Shown one piece after another: positions 61,745 to 64,000 of a stretch of 64,000 nucleotides of DNA (position 1 is its first letter; every line of letters starts with the position of its first letter). Location of the stretch: assembly GCF_004798865.1 (NCBI RefSeq), contig NW_025336480.1, positions 20,278,604-20,342,603 of the forward strand. The letters are read 5' to 3'. This DNA comes from Varanus komodoensis. Lineage: Eukaryota > Chordata > Lepidosauria > Squamata > Varanidae. The notes beneath the pieces are model-generated. The model was not told the DNA's origin. It did no database searches and saw only the letters and a list, made by a program, of their open reading frames with translations. The translations under genes were made by a program, and so were the position numbers.

Positions 61745-61874
61745 CCCTTCCCTAACCTGGTGCCCTCCAGCTAGGTTGAAGTACAACCTCCATCATTCTC
61801 AGTCAACGTAACCAATAGCCATGCTGGCTGGGCAGGATGGGAGTTATAATTCAACCAATTTGATGGGGAAAGCT
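61745..61874 (+). repeat. 'CCTTCCCCAACCTGGTGCCCT' palindromic repeat, near complete
   Basis: CCTTCCCTAACCTGGTGCCC at one end, AACCAATAGCCATGCTGGC in the centre and GGATGGGAGTTATAATTC in the second arm. The best-preserved copy in the window, about 130 bp. Confidence 0.88.
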
Positions 61875-62061
61875 GCAGGAAACCATAAGTAAGTCTAATC
61901 CCAATTTGTCCAGGTTCAGAAATAATATCAGTGTGCCTATGTGCACCAGTTGCTAGGGAACTTGGGAAGGAGGGTACTGTTGCACCCATACTCCATGGGG
62001 ATCTAGTTGGCCACTGTGTGAACAGAATGTTGACCTAGATGAACCTTGGTCTGATCCAATA
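61875..62061 (+). repeat. possible 3'-end fragment of another LINE (CR1-like)
   Basis: The phrase GTTGGCCACTGTGTGAACAG followed by TGTTGACCTAGATGAACCTT and GGTCTGATCCAATATG is a common reptilian dispersed sequence that I associate with LINE 3' ends. The family assignment is uncertain. Confidence 0.5.
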
Positions 62062-64000
62062 TGTATGTGTGTTGCGTGTCTTCAGGTCATCACTGCCTCA
62101 TGGTGACCCTATGAATGAAAGCCCTCCAAAATGTCCTGTCCATGACCCATTCAGATCTTCCAAGTTTAAGGCCATGGCTTCCTTTATGAATTCAATCTAT
62201 CTCATAATTGGTCTTCCCTAATATGATTGTCTTCTCCAGTGAGTCTTGCCTTCTCATGATGTGTCCAAAGTATGACAGTCTCAGTTTTGTTGTTTTTGCT
62301 TCTTGGGAAAACTCTGGCTTTATTTGACCCAGGGCATTTGCAAAGCTCTCCTCTAGCACCATGGTTCGAATGCAAACATTTCTTCCTGTCAGTTTTCTTC
62401 ACTATACAGCTTTCACATCCATCCATACATGGTGACTGGGAATACAATAGTCTTCTTCGTATTTCTTGGTGGCAGTAACCCTTTGAACTGATGACTGAGC
62501 TGAGGTGAAATTTTGATTTCTTCATAATCAAGAAGTTCTATAATTCTTCCATGGGCATGCTTTCTGTTTTCTTAATAGTCAGCTGCAGTCCTGCTTTTGT
62601 GCTTTCTTCTTTCATTTTTATCAGGAGTTATTTCCAGTCACTTCTGCTTTCTGCCATTAGTATGGTATCATCTGCATATCTTAAATTAGTGATGTGCCTT
62701 CCACTCATTTTCACGTCTTCTTTTGATCCTAATCCAGCTTTCCTTATGATATGCTTCGTGTACAGATTGAACAGATAGGGAGATAAAATACATCTTTGTC
62801 TGACATCTTTGCCTATGGGAAACCATTATGTTTCTCTGTATTCTGTCCTATCTGTAGCTTCTTGTATGGGATACAGTTTACACATCAGGACAATCAAGTG
62901 CTGAGATATATCTATTCCTTTCATGACCATTCATAGCTTCTCGTGATCCACACAGTCAGAGCTCATGCAGTAGTCTATAAAGTACAAACTGATCTTTTTC
63001 TGAAATTCTTTGACATGATTCAGTAGCCAATGTATATTTGCAATACGATCTCTAGTACTTCTTCCTTTTCAGAACCCAGCTTGGACATCTAGCCTTTCTT
63101 GCTCCATACAGGGTAAATTTATTGTTGCAATACTCTGAGCATCACTTTGCTTGTGTGGGAGATACAGGCAATGGTCCTCTGGTTGCGGGAACATTTCCAG
63201 TCAGTGGGCCATTGTTTTGTTTTCCATATTTGTTGGCATATTTCTGTTGGAATTTGGACTGATTCATTTTCTGTAGCTTGGAATAGATCTATTGTTATGC
63301 CGTATATTCCGCGTGCTTTATTCTGTGCAAGAGCTTTCAGAGCAGCTTTCACTTTGCTTTCTAATATTTCAGGCTCTTCTTCATAGGATCCTGTTTCAAA
63401 GAAGTCTGACATCCTTTCCTCTCTTCTGTATAATTATTTTTTATATTCTTTCTACTTTATTTTCTCCTGGTCAGATAGCATGTTCCCTTGATTGTCTTTT
63501 AGCATTCCCAAGCAAGGTTTGAATTTCCCTTTGATTTCTTGGATCTTCTGGAAGAGGAGAAAGGATCTTCTGGATCCTTCTTGTTTGTCCTCTTTTGTTG
63601 TTCAATTCTCTTTCTTTGCAGAGATCATTGTACTAATTCTTTTTGTCTCTACAGGACAGTTGCTGAAAAGTTGCATTCAGGATTTTGATCCTATTTCTGC
63701 CACTTTTTTCTGTTGCTTCTCACCTGTCCTTGGCAATTGTGAGTGTTTCTTCTCTTATTCATCTAGGCTTTTTCTTTCTTGTTGCTACAGGAATTGTCTT
63801 TTGGCATTCATCCCAAACAATGTCTCTGGTTTCAGTCCAGAGTTCTTCTGGCTCACTGTCAATTAAGTTGAGCAATGCAAATCTGTTCTTTATGTGGACT
63901 TTAAATTCTTCGGGGGTATTACTTAAGTTATATTTTAGTACTATCTGTTGGTGATCTTTTTTAGATTGACTCTGGTTTTTGTAATTAAAAGCTGATGGTT
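62062..64000 (-). mobile_element. BovB/RTE-type LINE, 5' part beyond window, decayed
   Basis: Minus-strand reading gives family phrases in order: a linker including ESKVKAALKALAQNKARGIY and CQQIWKTKQWPTDWKCS (about 63190-63400), then RT pieces including ITNLRYADDTILMAES, whose catalytic YADD is encoded at 62678-62667. The C-terminal part and the 3' end are near 62070-62220. Sequence from about 63420 to the window edge corresponds to the segment between endonuclease and RT. Frameshifts, in-frame stops and at least one internal deletion (in the C-terminal half, around 62430-62520) make it non-functional. Autonomous RTE elements encode an AP endonuclease and RT. The endonuclease would lie beyond 64000. 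Confidence 0.88.

Noticed and set aside
61875-62061. Separate gene or exon beside the LINE
   Set aside because: The phrases are those of a dispersed reptilian repeat, not coding sequence.

Overview
The window looks like a squamate reptile (lizard or snake) autosomal locus. It contains one recognisable host gene, SERTAD2, on the minus strand. Its intron-less coding exon lies near the left edge, and a CpG island with candidate non-coding first exons lies about 33 kb upstream. The squamate call is an inference. It rests on a BovB/RTE-type LINE, tRNA-derived SINEs of the 'GTGTAGTGGTTAAGAG' kind, a DIRS-type retrotransposon and two families of short palindromic repeats. No species can be named from the sequence.

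Layout: (1) 1-1787, probable SERTAD2 3' UTR. (2) 1788-2747, SERTAD2 CDS (319 aa), preceded by a strong splice acceptor. (3) About 2.75-35.56 kb, a long intron holding SINEs, a deleted Tc1-like DNA transposon (8.28-9.32 kb), microsatellites, a 50-bp tandem repeat and otherwise unique-looking non-coding DNA. (4) About 35.28-38.13 kb, a CpG island with several minus-strand splice donors, taken as the SERTAD2 promoter and first exon(s). (5) 38.13-45.47 kb, intergenic DNA with palindromic repeats and a CTTT microsatellite. (6) 45.61-51.58 kb, a nearly full-length DIRS-type tyrosine-recombinase retrotransposon on the minus strand. It has inverted termini, an internal complementary region, and gag-like, RT/RNase H and tyrosine recombinase parts. 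(7) 51.58-60.18 kb, intergenic DNA with few old repeats. (8) 60.18 kb to the window end, BovB/RTE LINE pieces on the minus strand; the last is a roughly 1.9-kb copy running off the window.

Only SERTAD2 is likely to be a functioning host protein gene. Its product (TRIP-Br2) is a nuclear transcriptional co-regulator of E2F/DP. The arrangement of a distant CpG-island first exon, one long intron and a single coding exon is consistent with SERTAD2 in other amniotes. All other long open frames are either parts of the DIRS element or chance frames in GC-rich or low-complexity DNA. I found no tRNA, rRNA, CRISPR or bacterial-type features, and no clear sign of a wholly new system. The most instructive structure is the DIRS element, whose internal region still records the joined-ends (circle junction) arrangement.
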